Below, piece after piece: positions 33,444 through 41,494 of a stretch of DNA of 64,000 nucleotides. Within the stretch, counting starts at the first letter, position 1; each line of letters begins with the position of its first letter. A program made the translations under genes and the position numbers. Source of the DNA: Flavobacterium sp. TR2 (GTDB lineage Bacteria > Bacteroidota > Bacteroidia > Flavobacteriales > Flavobacteriaceae); NCBI RefSeq assembly GCF_025252405.1, contig NZ_CP104307.1:4836001-4900000 (forward strand), in the 5' to 3' direction. The notes below the pieces were generated by a model. It worked only from the letters and a program-made list of their open reading frames with translations. It did not search any database and had not been told where the DNA came from.

Positions 33444-35169
33444 ATATTTTTTCGTACTATTTTTTCTCTTTTCCTGTAATAAAAAAAAGAGTAATAATCT
33501 TGGAACAGAATCAATACGAAAAGAAGCTTTAAATCTAAGAGACAAAGCAGATGAAAATTTTGCAAAGCAAAATTTAGGTACTGCTTTCTACCAATTCAAT
33601 AAATCAAAAATACTTTTTGAAACCTTAAAAGACAGTGCCAATATTTCGTATACACTTATACAAATGTCATCTATTCAACAGATCAATGGAGATTATTATG
33701 GCAGTAAAGAGACGGTAACTGATGCATTATCTTATGTGGAAAAAAGCAAACCCCATTTAGCCTGCATAAATAATATATTAGGTATTGCGGACAAGGAACT
33801 TTCTCTATATGATGACGCAATAATTTATTACAAAAAATCCGTAAACAATTATAAAAGTCCTATTGAAAAACAAATCCCTTTAAATAACATTGCCGCTGTA
33901 TACATTCAACAAAAAAAATACGATGATGCCATTTTTCTTTTAGATTCTCTGCTAAACAATAGCATATTAAAAGAAAAAAATGAAAGTTATAATGAATCCT
34001 TAATAAAAGATAACTTAGGATATGCTTACTTTAAAAAAGGATTAGATAAAAAAGGATTACAGTTAATGACAGAAGGTCTAAAAATTAGAATTAATACTAA
34101 AGATACTTATGGAAGCATTGAAAGCTATCTTCACTTAGCCGACTATTATTCTAAAAAAGACTTAAAAAAATCGGATGAGAATGCTTTTTTAGCTTACAAA
34201 GTTGCTACAGCACTAAACAGTATTGACGAAAGACTCGAAGCCCTGCAAATAATAATTTCAAACGACAATAATCCTAATACTGCCAAATACACCCAAAAGT
34301 ATTTTACTCTAAATGACAGTATTATTAAAGTTCGAAATAATTTCAAAAACAAATCTGCCAAAATTAAATACGACGCCAAAAAAGAAAAAGATGAGAATGA
34401 AAAACTTCGTTTAGAAAGCGCTAAAAATCAATTATCGCTTCAAAGAGCCAAATACTTAAAAATTGTATTTGGGATCGTTTTTGCTTTTTTAGTTGTTTTA
34501 ATATTCATTTTGATCCGCTATTATAAGAATAAAAACAAGGCCATCGAATTTAAAACTTCATATAACACTGAAACCCGTATTGCTAAAAAAATCCATGATG
34601 AGCTGGCAAACGATGTTTTTCAAGTAATTGCTTTTGCAGAATCTCAACCCTTATCTACAGAAAACACCAAAGAAAATCTGCTTCAAAAACTAGATGATAT
34701 TTACAGCCGCGTAAGAGGAATTTCAAGAGAAAACAATAGCATTGATACAGGCGCGAATTTCACGCGCAGCATAAAAGAAATGCTTTCTGCTTATAACACA
34801 AGGGAGCGAAACATTATGGTAACCAATTTAGAGAATATAAATTGGGAAAGCATTGACGATATCAAAAAGATTACCATCAGCCGAATTTTGCAGGAACTAA
34901 TGGTAAACATGAAAAAACATAGCCAAGCAAGCATTGTTGTAATTCGATTTGAAAGTGACCAAAAATCAATTTCAATAAGTTATATGGACAATGGCATAGG
35001 CTGCGAAAAAAGCATTATTGTAAAAAATGGCCTTCAAAATATGTCCAATCGCATTCTAGCTGTAAACGGCACATTTGACATTGATACTGAACCCAATAAA
35101 GGTTTTAAAGTAAAAATCGTGATGCCAGAGCAAACTCAGATTAAAGTAAAAGAAAAATTCGCTTATTAA
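33424..35169 (+). CDS. TPR-domain sensor histidine kinase with lipoprotein-like signal, cassette copy 2
   Basis: 581 residues, same architecture as the kinase at 21861: identical MLRSPF start, lipobox-like LFLFSCNKK, periplasmic TPR region with SNISYTLIQMSSIQQINGDY, one membrane helix (IVFGIVFAFLVVLIFILI, about 340-358), phosphoacceptor in RIAKKIHDELANDV (His near 391), and ATPase motifs LQELMVNMKKHSQAS and DNGIGCEKS. Unlike copy 1 no response regulator gene follows; the next gene is convergent. It is thus an orphan kinase that may use the regulator at 23562 or a distant one. The last 15 residues extend beyond the copy-1 end. Confidence 0.92.
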   Translation: MLRSPFLYFFVLFFLFSCNKKKSNNLGTESIRKEALNLRDKADENFAKQNLGTAFYQFNKSKILFETLKDSANISYTLIQMSSIQQINGDYYGSKETVTDALSYVEKSKPHLACINNILGIADKELSLYDDAIIYYKKSVNNYKSPIEKQIPLNNIAAVYIQQKKYDDAIFLLDSLLNNSILKEKNESYNESLIKDNLGYAYFKKGLDKKGLQLMTEGLKIRINTKDTYGSIESYLHLADYYSKKDLKKSDENAFLAYKVATALNSIDERLEALQIIISNDNNPNTAKYTQKYFTLNDSIIKVRNNFKNKSAKIKYDAKKEKDENEKLRLESAKNQLSLQRAKYLKIVFGIVFAFLVVLIFILIRYYKNKNKAIEFKTSYNTETRIAKKIHDELANDVFQVIAFAESQPLSTENTKENLLQKLDDIYSRVRGISRENNSIDTGANFTRSIKEMLSAYNTRERNIMVTNLENINWESIDDIKKITISRILQELMVNMKKHSQASIVVIRFESDQKSISISYMDNGIGCEKSIIVKNGLQNMSNRILAVNGTFDIDTEPNKGFKVKIVMPEQTQIKVKEKFAY

Positions 35170-35173
35170 TTTA

Positions 35174-35208
35174 AAAAGCCTTTCAGAATTAATCCGAAAG
35201 ACTTTTTT
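35174..35208 (+). terminator. Intrinsic terminator after kinase copy 2
   Basis: AAGCCTTTC pairs with GAAAGACTT (one mismatch) and is followed by T residues; it resembles the terminator sequences at 38108 and 44897. Confidence 0.65.
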
Positions 35209-35238
35209 CTTCAAAAACAATAAATGTTATAACCTGAT

Positions 35239-35778
35239 TTAGGCTTCTAATGTTTCGTTTAAAACAGCCACAGCCTCTTTCCAGTTATTTACTCTCAAAT
35301 GGTGTGTCTTGTTTATATTGTGAAAGGCAGTAAACATAATAGGCTTGCCCATGCAGTAATCTAAATTTTTACAGTGATCATCTATCAGATAATCGGTATT
35401 GATGATTCTTTTGCTTCCGCATAAAACAATGTTTTCCCACTTTATAAAAGGGAAATGTTCGCCGAGCCAAGCCACTTTTTCAGCAAGAGAAATTGGAAAT
35501 TCTGTTGCTGCCGAAACAATAAAAATCTCAAAATTCTTTTGGAGTTCCTGCAAACTTTCGACTGCATCTGGCATTACAGGCAGATTTCTAAAAAAGTTGC
35601 CTTTATTCAAAATTCCGTGTAAAAGTTCTCTTTCTTTAAAAGCTTCTTCTTCACTTAATCCTTGAATTCCCTCTTTCGAAAGGTTCATTCCGTATTCTTT
35701 ATTATATTCTTCTATCAATTGGGACTCTATATCGGCTAGTACCCCATCCATATCAACTGCAATGGTTTTCTTTCTCAT
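35239..35778 (-). CDS. 5'(3')-deoxyribonucleotidase (NT5C-like, HAD superfamily)
   Basis: 179 residues. The HAD motif I AVDMDGVLAD sits at the N-terminus, motif II is FIVSAATEFP, and the acidic motif IV is DYLIDDHCKN near residue 133. The length and the LxNKGNFFRNLPVMP-like cap segment fit the small cytosolic 5'(3')-deoxyribonucleotidases, which dephosphorylate deoxynucleoside monophosphates. It is divergent from a DeoR-type regulator gene with a perfect inverted repeat between them, suggesting control by that regulator. Confidence 0.88.
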   Translation of the reverse strand: MRKKTIAVDMDGVLADIESQLIEEYNKEYGMNLSKEGIQGLSEEEAFKERELLHGILNKGNFFRNLPVMPDAVESLQELQKNFEIFIVSAATEFPISLAEKVAWLGEHFPFIKWENIVLCGSKRIINTDYLIDDHCKNLDYCMGKPIMFTAFHNINKTHHLRVNNWKEAVAVLNETLEA

Positions 35779-35807
35779 GATAATTTTATTTTGCGGTAAA
35801 ATTATGC

Positions 35808-35833
35808 AAAAATTGCAAAATATTGCAATTTTT
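35808..35833. promoter_or_regulatory. Perfect 11-bp inverted repeat, candidate DeoR-family operator
   Basis: AAAAATTGCAA and TTGCAATTTTT are separated by AATA. The palindrome lies in the divergent gap between the nucleotidase and DeoR genes and overlaps the region where a -33 element of the DeoR promoter would be, so binding should block the promoter. Confidence 0.6.
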
Positions 35834-35837
35834 AACT

Positions 35838-35845
35838 TATTTTTG
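35838..35845 (+). promoter_or_regulatory. -7 element TATTTTTG of the DeoR-type gene
   Basis: Exact TAnnTTTG match with a TTG at 35813-35815, 22 bases upstream, as a possible -33 element that lies inside the inverted repeat. Confidence 0.5.
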
Positions 35846-35866
35846 CAATATAAAACCGCAACATAA

Positions 35867-36616
35867 ATGAAAAAGGAAGAACGTCAAAAGGCAATTTTAG
35901 AATATTTATCTAAAGAACATCGCGTTTCATCGGCAGAATTAAGTGATTATTTGAACGTTTCGGAAGATACCATCCGTCGCGATTTAAAGGAACTTTCAGA
36001 TCAGGGACTTTTAAAAGCTGTTCGCGGAGGTGCCGTCGCTCCTTCTCCAATTCCGCTTCATTATAGAAAAAGAGAAAAACACGACATCGAAAACAAAAAG
36101 ATTATTGCCCAGAAGGCTATCTCCTATTTAAAAGACGGACAAGTTGTTTTTATTGACGGAGGAACCACTTCTTTGGCTTTGGTTGCCAGCTTTCCTTACG
36201 ATTTAAAACTGACGGTTATTACCAACAGTTTTCCCGTCGCTTCATTGATTGAAGATTTACCCAATATTGATCTCATTTTTGCAGGAGGCAAAATGTGCAA
36301 AACTTCTTTTGCAACTTCGAGCATTGAAACAATAGACTTTTTTAGGAATTTCAGGGCAGACATTTTCATTTTAGGAATCTGCAGTATTCATCACGAACGC
36401 GGTATTACGGGAATCTTATACGACGATTCTGTGCTCAAAAAAAATATGATTAAGAACTCCAATTTTGTCATCGCTCTCAGTTCTATTGAAAAAGTCGAAA
36501 CTGCCGAATCGTATTTTGTCTGCCCGATAAATGATATTGATGTTTTGGTAACGAACGTTTCTCCCGAAGATGAAATTTTAAAGCCGTACAAAAATACTGG
36601 TTTGACTATTCTTTAA
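35867..36616 (+). CDS. DeoR/GlpR-family transcriptional regulator
   Basis: 249 residues. The N-terminal helix-turn-helix (HRVSSAELSDYLNVSEDTIR, then RDLKELSDQGLLKAVRGGAV) and the C-terminal sugar-phosphate sensor domain (VFIDGGTTSLALV, TNSFPVA, LIFAGGKM, FILGICSIHHERGIT) are complete. Family members repress sugar or nucleoside catabolism genes and respond to phosphorylated sugars. The divergent deoxyribonucleotidase gene and the inverted repeat in between suggest an autoregulated nucleotide-related regulon, though only by context. Confidence 0.92.
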   Translation: MKKEERQKAILEYLSKEHRVSSAELSDYLNVSEDTIRRDLKELSDQGLLKAVRGGAVAPSPIPLHYRKREKHDIENKKIIAQKAISYLKDGQVVFIDGGTTSLALVASFPYDLKLTVITNSFPVASLIEDLPNIDLIFAGGKMCKTSFATSSIETIDFFRNFRADIFILGICSIHHERGITGILYDDSVLKKNMIKNSNFVIALSSIEKVETAESYFVCPINDIDVLVTNVSPEDEILKPYKNTGLTIL

Positions 36617-36629
36617 TTTCATAACTTTG
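36601..36629 (+). promoter_or_regulatory. Promoter of the AraC-type gene (TTTG, 17 bp, TAACTTTG)
   Basis: A TTTG at 36601-36604 is followed after 17 bases by TAACTTTG at 36622-36629, both fitting the Bacteroidota consensus. It overlaps the end of the DeoR gene. Two TCTAGA palindromes at 36631 and 36654 flank the start of the transcript. Confidence 0.55.
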
Positions 36630-36662
36630 GTCTAGACAATGAATTAACATTAATCTAGAACA

Positions 36663-37472
36663 ATGAAATTCCAATATTTTCTGCCATCAGAAATTCTGAA
36701 ACTTTATATAAAACATTATTATATTTTTGAGTCAGATTCTGATATAGAATTTCAGGACACTGTATTTCCGAGTGGCGAAATGGAAATGATTTTTAACCTC
36801 GGCGATGGCATTTGGGAATCCTTGATTGATGAAAAATTTCACAGAACACCCAAAATCGAATTGTGGGGACAAATCACAAAACCGCTTGCCATACAATCAA
36901 AAGGCAGACATACCATGCTTGGCATTCGGTTTTACACACATTCTGCAGCTTATTTTTTTAATGATGAAGTCGGAATCTTTAATGATCAGATTTTAGATTT
37001 AGAGGATGTTATTGGCAAACCCATAACAACGCTTCATTTGCAGCTTTTGGAAACGCCAGATATAAAAAAACGAATTGAACTTATTGAATCTTTCTTAATA
37101 AAGAAACTGATAACGAATGACAATAAGTCTCAAAAAATTCAGAAAGTGGCTCATATTCTATCTAGTTTAGTCCAAAATCCTTCAGTTAATGACATCAATA
37201 CTATTGCAGCCAAATACGGAATGACGCCGCGTTATCTGCATAAACTTGTTTTTCAGCATACAGGTCTTGCTCCAAAATCGTTTAATAAGATCATCCGTTT
37301 TCAGCGCAGTCTCAAACTTATTGTGAACAGCGACTCGCTTTTAACTTCAGTTGCTTACGACTCTGGCTACTTTGACCAATCGCATTTTATAAGAGATTTT
37401 AAAGCTTTTACAGGGACTACGCCTACTTCATACTTAGAAAATCTATCTCCAATAAATAATTTAATCATCTAA
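36663..37472 (+). CDS. AraC-family transcriptional regulator
   Basis: 269 residues. The N-terminal part (FLPSEILKLYIKHYYIFESD and FPSGEMEMIFNLGDG) is the DUF6597-type cupin-like sensor common in Bacteroidota AraC proteins. The C-terminus has the double helix-turn-helix (INTIAAKYGMTPRYLHKLVF and LLTSVAYDSGYFDQSHFIRD, then FKAFTGTTPTSYL). It has its own promoter overlapping the DeoR stop codon. The SnoaL-like lipoprotein gene 131 bases downstream may be a target; this is not shown. Confidence 0.9.
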   Translation: MKFQYFLPSEILKLYIKHYYIFESDSDIEFQDTVFPSGEMEMIFNLGDGIWESLIDEKFHRTPKIELWGQITKPLAIQSKGRHTMLGIRFYTHSAAYFFNDEVGIFNDQILDLEDVIGKPITTLHLQLLETPDIKKRIELIESFLIKKLITNDNKSQKIQKVAHILSSLVQNPSVNDINTIAAKYGMTPRYLHKLVFQHTGLAPKSFNKIIRFQRSLKLIVNSDSLLTSVAYDSGYFDQSHFIRDFKAFTGTTPTSYLENLSPINNLII

Positions 37473-37603
37473 ATCTATATTCGACACTACTTCTTTAGCA
37501 TTTCAGAAAAAACAGTTCCGATTTGTACAATTTAAACGTTTTTAGACGCCATACCTTTGATTAAAATAATATCAATCTATTCTTTTAATTAAAAACTATT
37601 GTT

Positions 37604-38086
37604 ATGAAAAATTATGCTCTTTGTACAATTTCAACATTAATTGTATTTACCATATTATTAAACAGCTGTAATTCGGCATCAAAAAACGAAACAGCAAATT
37701 TAGACGAAGCAAAAAAAGCAATTCAGGAAAGTAATGCGATTTATTTTAATTCCTTTAAAAATAATGATCCATCCATTTTCATAGATCGTTATGCCGATGA
37801 TGCTTCAATATTACTTCCAAATGCGCCGCAAATTTATGGAAAAGAAGGCGCTGCCAAATTTTTTAGAAAAGCCTATGATGAGTATGGCTTAAGAGGCGGC
37901 AAATTTATTACCACAGCTGTATACGGCGATGGTGTAGAATACGTTACCGAAGAAGGTTTATGGCAATCCTTAAATTCGAAAGGCGAACTTATGGACGATG
38001 GCAAATTTCTTGTTCTTTGGAAAAAAACGCCTAAAGGCTGGAAAATGTTTAGAGATTCTTTCAGCAGCAATCGCGAAGCCAAATAA
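37604..38086 (+). CDS. SnoaL/DUF4440-like lipoprotein
   Basis: 160 residues: lipoprotein signal ending TILLNSCNSASK, then an NTF2-like fold domain (AKKAIQESNAIYFNSFKNND, FIDRYADDASILLPNAPQI, GKEGAAKFFRKAYDEYG, FLVLWKKTPKGWKMFRDSFS). DUF4440/SnoaL-like domains are small cone-shaped folds, enzymatic or binding; no catalytic residues can be assigned. A TACCTTTG -7 box lies at 37552-37559. It ends in a strong terminator. Confidence 0.8.
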   Translation: MKNYALCTISTLIVFTILLNSCNSASKNETANLDEAKKAIQESNAIYFNSFKNNDPSIFIDRYADDASILLPNAPQIYGKEGAAKFFRKAYDEYGLRGGKFITTAVYGDGVEYVTEEGLWQSLNSKGELMDDGKFLVLWKKTPKGWKMFRDSFSSNREAK

Positions 38087-38107
38087 AAAAACATTTTTCT
38101 AACACTA

Positions 38108-38149
38108 AAAAAGCCTTTCAGAATTTTACTTCTGAAAGGCTTTCTTTTT
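38108..38149 (+). terminator. Intrinsic terminator, recurring sequence
   Basis: AAGCCTTTCAGAA pairs perfectly with TTCTGAAAGGCTT and is followed by CTTTTTA. Nearly the same hairpin sequence ends the RND operon at 44897-44938, so it is a reused terminator element. Confidence 0.85.
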
Positions 38150-38158
38150 ACTAACATT

Positions 38159-38220
38159 AACGTCTCGCTTGTACCTGTACAGATTGCGTTCACGAGTGAG
38201 ATGCTTGCATTAGCGAGGGG
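38159..38220 (+). repeat. GC-richer palindromic intergenic element, copy 1
   Basis: Reads CGTCTCGCTTGTACCTG ... TTCACGAGTGAGATGCTTGC ... TAGCGAGGGG and closely matches 39021-39104 on the other side of the gene at 38385-38915. The remaining gap up to 38385 has no gene. Confidence 0.7.
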
Positions 38221-38384
38221 ATTAACTTAGCTATCATTAGTTTTCTAAGTTAAATTGCTATTACGTTCTGGTACTACAGCGGGTTTGGGACTAAATTAAG
38301 CCCATTCTTGGGATTTACCAAATCATCCCAAATACAAAGCCATATTTCTATTAAGCTTATTGCCCAAATCTGTTGTAGTAGCTG

Positions 38385-38915
38385 TTATGCGTTCGGTTTT
38401 TTTTCTTCCGAACTTTCTTTCTCAATATATTTCGCCAATCTTTTTCCATTCGTCAAAAGCAAATAACCAATGATAATTTTCAAGAAATGATAAACTAGCC
38501 AATGTGAATCTGGATAATCCTTAATCAATGCTTTTTGCTGTAAAAAATTAAATAATCTTGAACAAAAATTAGGAAAACTTTCTGCTATCATTAAGCCACC
38601 AATTACGATTATTGCGATAGTCAAAACTGTCGAGCTTTTAATATTTAAATCAATTCTGTCCTCGTTAAAATTCTTTTCAAGTTTTAATTTTTCAACTAGC
38701 CATTCTGTTTTAAAAAGAAACAATCTAATAATTAAAATGTAAATTATAATCGAAACAATTAACATCAACCAAATCATTAATAAACTTTCGGTATTTAAAT
38801 TTCCGTTTGTAAAAGATAACGTTGAATAAAATTGGGGAATTATTGAAATACAACTAAACAGTAACCAAAGTCCAATAATCTTAAGTAGTATTTTCCAAAA
38901 CGTGTTAATTTGCAT
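38385..38915 (-). CDS. Hypothetical four-helix membrane protein bounded by inverted repeats
   Basis: 176 residues with about four membrane helices (ILLKIIGLWLLFSCISII; LLMIWLMLIVSIIIYILIIR; VLTIAIIVIGGLMIAESF; LVYHFLKIIIGYLLLT) and a charged C-terminal tail. I do not recognise a family with confidence; the layout resembles small DUF2975-like proteins. Inverted copies of TAGTAG..TTATGCGT lie just past its 3' end (38384-38391) and just before its 5' end (38965-38972), and copies of the palindromic GCGTCTCGCT element flank both. This suggests insertion as a discrete cassette. Confidence 0.6.
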   Translation of the reverse strand: MQINTFWKILLKIIGLWLLFSCISIIPQFYSTLSFTNGNLNTESLLMIWLMLIVSIIIYILIIRLFLFKTEWLVEKLKLEKNFNEDRIDLNIKSSTVLTIAIIVIGGLMIAESFPNFCSRLFNFLQQKALIKDYPDSHWLVYHFLKIIIGYLLLTNGKRLAKYIEKESSEEKKPNA

Positions 38916-39020
38916 ATTTTATAATTTTAAATGGTTTAATCTTTTTTAGTCAATTCAAAACTGACGCATAACTACTAATTATCTAAGTATCTTTGAGGAT
39001 ACTCTTTTATTCCCCTGCCA

Positions 39021-39104
39021 GCGTCTCGCTCATGCCCGTATAGTTTTAAAATTGATTTAGATTGCATTCACGAGCGAGACGCTCGCGCTAGCGCTAGCGA
39101 GGGG
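39021..39104 (+). repeat. GC-richer palindromic intergenic element, copy 2
   Basis: GCGTCTCGCTC at 39021 is matched in reverse by GAGCGAGACGC, followed by CTCGCGCTAGCGCTAGCGAG. It is a longer version of the element at 38159-38220, with extra bases between the arms. Confidence 0.72.
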
Positions 39105-39121
39105 CAAATCCTACTCTATAA

Positions 39122-39904
39122 TTATTTTTTCTTAGCTCTTAAATAAATTAGTTTGACAGGAACTCTATTTGAATATATTTTATCATTGAATAAAACATAT
39201 CCATTTTCTTTGATTTCCTTTTTTTGATCGTCAGTTATTTTTGATTTTGTAAATATGGAATCGTTTTTTAAAGAAATTGACCCTTCATTTGGTTTTAGCT
39301 TACCTACATTTGAAAACCATTTTTTATCATTTCGATATGGCAAATTGACTATTGAAGTGAAATATTTTATTTCTCCTGGATGAAGAACAAAACTTTGTAA
39401 TAATTCATTAGGAAGATCAACTCGTTTTAAGGCATACATTCGTTCAAGTTTATTTTCTTCAAGATATTTGTTAATAAGAAATTCTCCTCTTTTGATTTCA
39501 AAGTCTACCATAGTACCGCATGCATTTTCAATTTTGGTAGAACAACCATCTAGGACAGAATTATTTTTATACAAACTAAAATCTAACGAATTTAATGGAG
39601 AAAGATCCTTTTTCCCTATAGCTTCATTATAAAGATCCCTTTCTAATGTTCCAATTGAATTCTCATTAAACATTATAAAATATTTTTTATCAGAATTATT
39701 AATTATCCTATAATGAAGTATATTTTTTGATAAACTATCATATTCTTTGTTTGGTTGATATCGAGTTTCAATATAATCAAAGCTTTTTAAATTATCTACA
39801 CAAACAATTTCATTGGTTAACAATTCTATTTTTAGATCTTTTTGCTTTTTAGTACATGAAAAAAAACTAAAAATAATTATATTTAAATAAATTATTTTTT
39901 TCAT
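39122..39904 (-). CDS. Lipoprotein, candidate immunity protein of a decayed T6SS effector
   Basis: 260 residues with a lipoprotein signal (IIIFSFFSCTKKQKD). The rest is unrecognised: a mixed alpha/beta domain with FVLHPGEIKYFTSIVNLPYR and four conserved-looking cysteines in the first two thirds. Its ATG overlaps by four bases (ATGA) the stop codon of the frameshifted effector remnant at 39901-40275, the same coupled order seen for the intact effector and its lipoprotein at 41.5 kb. Immunity function is inference from this pairing. Base composition is strongly AT-rich compared with core genes nearby. Confidence 0.6.
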   Translation of the reverse strand: MKKIIYLNIIIFSFFSCTKKQKDLKIELLTNEIVCVDNLKSFDYIETRYQPNKEYDSLSKNILHYRIINNSDKKYFIMFNENSIGTLERDLYNEAIGKKDLSPLNSLDFSLYKNNSVLDGCSTKIENACGTMVDFEIKRGEFLINKYLEENKLERMYALKRVDLPNELLQSFVLHPGEIKYFTSIVNLPYRNDKKWFSNVGKLKPNEGSISLKNDSIFTKSKITDDQKKEIKENGYVLFNDKIYSNRVPVKLIYLRAKKK

Positions 39905-40275
39905 AAAGTAATATTTTCACCTGGTTGCCACCCTTTATAATTTATATACTGTTTCTCGTCTCCTCTGGCTATTCTGTAAAATGTTTTATCAATTACATCA
40001 CCCATATTAGCTTAGTCTCGTCCTGTAAAAGTTTGCATATTTACACTTAATTTTTCACCATTTTTATTATCATTTTCCTATCCTTACTTGCTTTTACGCG
40101 AACACTATCTTTATCAAAAATTAAACAGATATCTCCACTTAGTGCTTTTGTAACGTTATACTTATTCCAAATTCTTTACCATCCCAATAACGTGCTCCAT
40201 TACTATAGTCTTGACCATCTGTCAAAACATTTATTACGCAGCAAGTCAAAACATTACTTTAAAGATAAAACACAC
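39901..40275 (-). pseudogene. Frameshifted C-terminal remnant of a second T6SS effector
   Basis: The minus strand encodes, in pieces, VINVLTDGQDYSNGARYWDG (about 40240-40170), then in another frame NVTKALSGDICLIFDKDSVR, then a third piece SVNMQTFTGRD, stop, ANMGDVIDKTFYRIARGDEK through to the TGA at 39901. The first piece matches the intact effector at 41481-42434 (SNGATMWDG, with equal upstream spacing). At least two frameshifts and one in-frame stop break it. Confidence 0.65.
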
Positions 40276-40335
40276 TAACTTACAAACATTTACATCTTAA
40301 CATCTTTTCAATAATTAAAAATAGTATTACAGAAT

Positions 40336-40722
40336 TTAGTCAAAATATTCTTTTATTTTTTTTCCATTCTTTTTATTAATTAATATAAACTTACAGAGCC
40401 CGTTTGCTGAACAACCACTGCGAAATAGCGACTTATTTGAGTAATCTTTGATTAGTTGATAACCTAATCTATATGTATATGGATATAGATTTACATCTAC
40501 TTCATTTATTACAATTTTAGATTTATTTGGTTTTTCTATGGTTAACCATATTCTATCACAATTAAATTGCCAATAAAGATTATAATTATTCTTTAATTTG
40601 ATTGTATCGCAATTTATACTACTTTCATTCATCAATTTATTTTCATCACAAAAGCAGTTTTTATTTTGTGATGAACAAATATTAATTTGAAGTATCATTA
40701 AAAGTAATAAGTTCTTTATCAT
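40336..40722 (-). CDS. Small secreted protein in the T6SS island
   Basis: 128 residues with a signal peptide (IKNLLLLMILQINICSSQ) and five cysteines in the mature part (NCFCDENK, NCDTI, NCDRIW, SGCSANGLCKF), suggesting disulfide bonds in the periplasm. No family recognised. It lies between the intact effector/lipoprotein pair and the decayed effector, a position where extra immunity genes are common. AT-rich codon use like its neighbours. Confidence 0.55.
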   Translation of the reverse strand: MIKNLLLLMILQINICSSQNKNCFCDENKLMNESSINCDTIKLKNNYNLYWQFNCDRIWLTIEKPNKSKIVINEVDVNLYPYTYRLGYQLIKDYSNKSLFRSGCSANGLCKFILINKKNGKKIKEYFD

Positions 40723-40780
40723 TTGGTATTTTCTTTAGGTTTTGAAATATTAACTTCTTTCCAAAATATAATTACACAAA

Positions 40781-41494
40781 CTAATCTAAATTAATTCTCG
40801 AATAATAATCCATGATGATATCTGTTGAAATACTATCCTTAATGAATGTTTTTATCTTTTGAATATTTTTACCGTCATAGTAATAACATCTTTCATAATC
40901 AATTTTAATATTAAAATAATTGGCTTGTAAATTAATTTTTTGAAATTGTTTTCTTTTGTTTTTCACAATTTCAATAGAAACAATCTTAGAATTATCAGGT
41001 AAATAATCAATTTTATTTAATTGAGGAAAGATGAAATTACAATCACTAAAGATTTTTTTTTCTTTATTACTCATACTTGTTTTGCAGTTTTCTTTTATAA
41101 TTTTTTCAATTTCTTTATCTTTTTCCAAAAAATCTAAATTCATAATAGGTTTTATATTCATAAATCCATCCACATTTAAAGAATATTTAATATCCGTAAT
41201 TGAAGTAGTGTAATTTACATATCGAATAGTTCCTCTAACAATGCGCTTTCTGAGTTCTTGATTGTAGACAAATTCACTGACCAAAAGATCATTTTTATCT
41301 ATTGTAAATTTAATTGAATCGTCCTCCTTACTATCGCCATAAACTCGTGCGTATTCTTCATTATTTGCATTAAAATAATGAAGAATTTTCATATCTTTAT
41401 TATTAGAATGAATTATTATATAACCTTTATTATGATTTTTACAAGAAATTACCAATAGTAAAACAAAAACTATAATTAGTTTATTTTTTTTCAT
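40781..41494 (-). CDS. Lipoprotein, candidate immunity protein for the adjacent effector
   Basis: 237 residues: lipoprotein signal ending VLLLVISCKNHNKG, then an unrecognised domain (YIIIHSNNKDMKILHYFNAN; LDFLEKDKEIEKIIKENCKT). Its ATG overlaps the 3' end of the effector gene by 14 bases, which implies translational coupling. A periplasm-facing lipoprotein encoded directly after a wall-targeting effector is the expected form of an immunity protein. That function is inferred; no family was recognised. Confidence 0.62.
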   Translation of the reverse strand: MKKNKLIIVFVLLLVISCKNHNKGYIIIHSNNKDMKILHYFNANNEEYARVYGDSKEDDSIKFTIDKNDLLVSEFVYNQELRKRIVRGTIRYVNYTTSITDIKYSLNVDGFMNIKPIMNLDFLEKDKEIEKIIKENCKTSMSNKEKKIFSDCNFIFPQLNKIDYLPDNSKIVSIEIVKNKRKQFQKINLQANYFNIKIDYERCYYYDGKNIQKIKTFIKDSISTDIIMDYYSRINLD

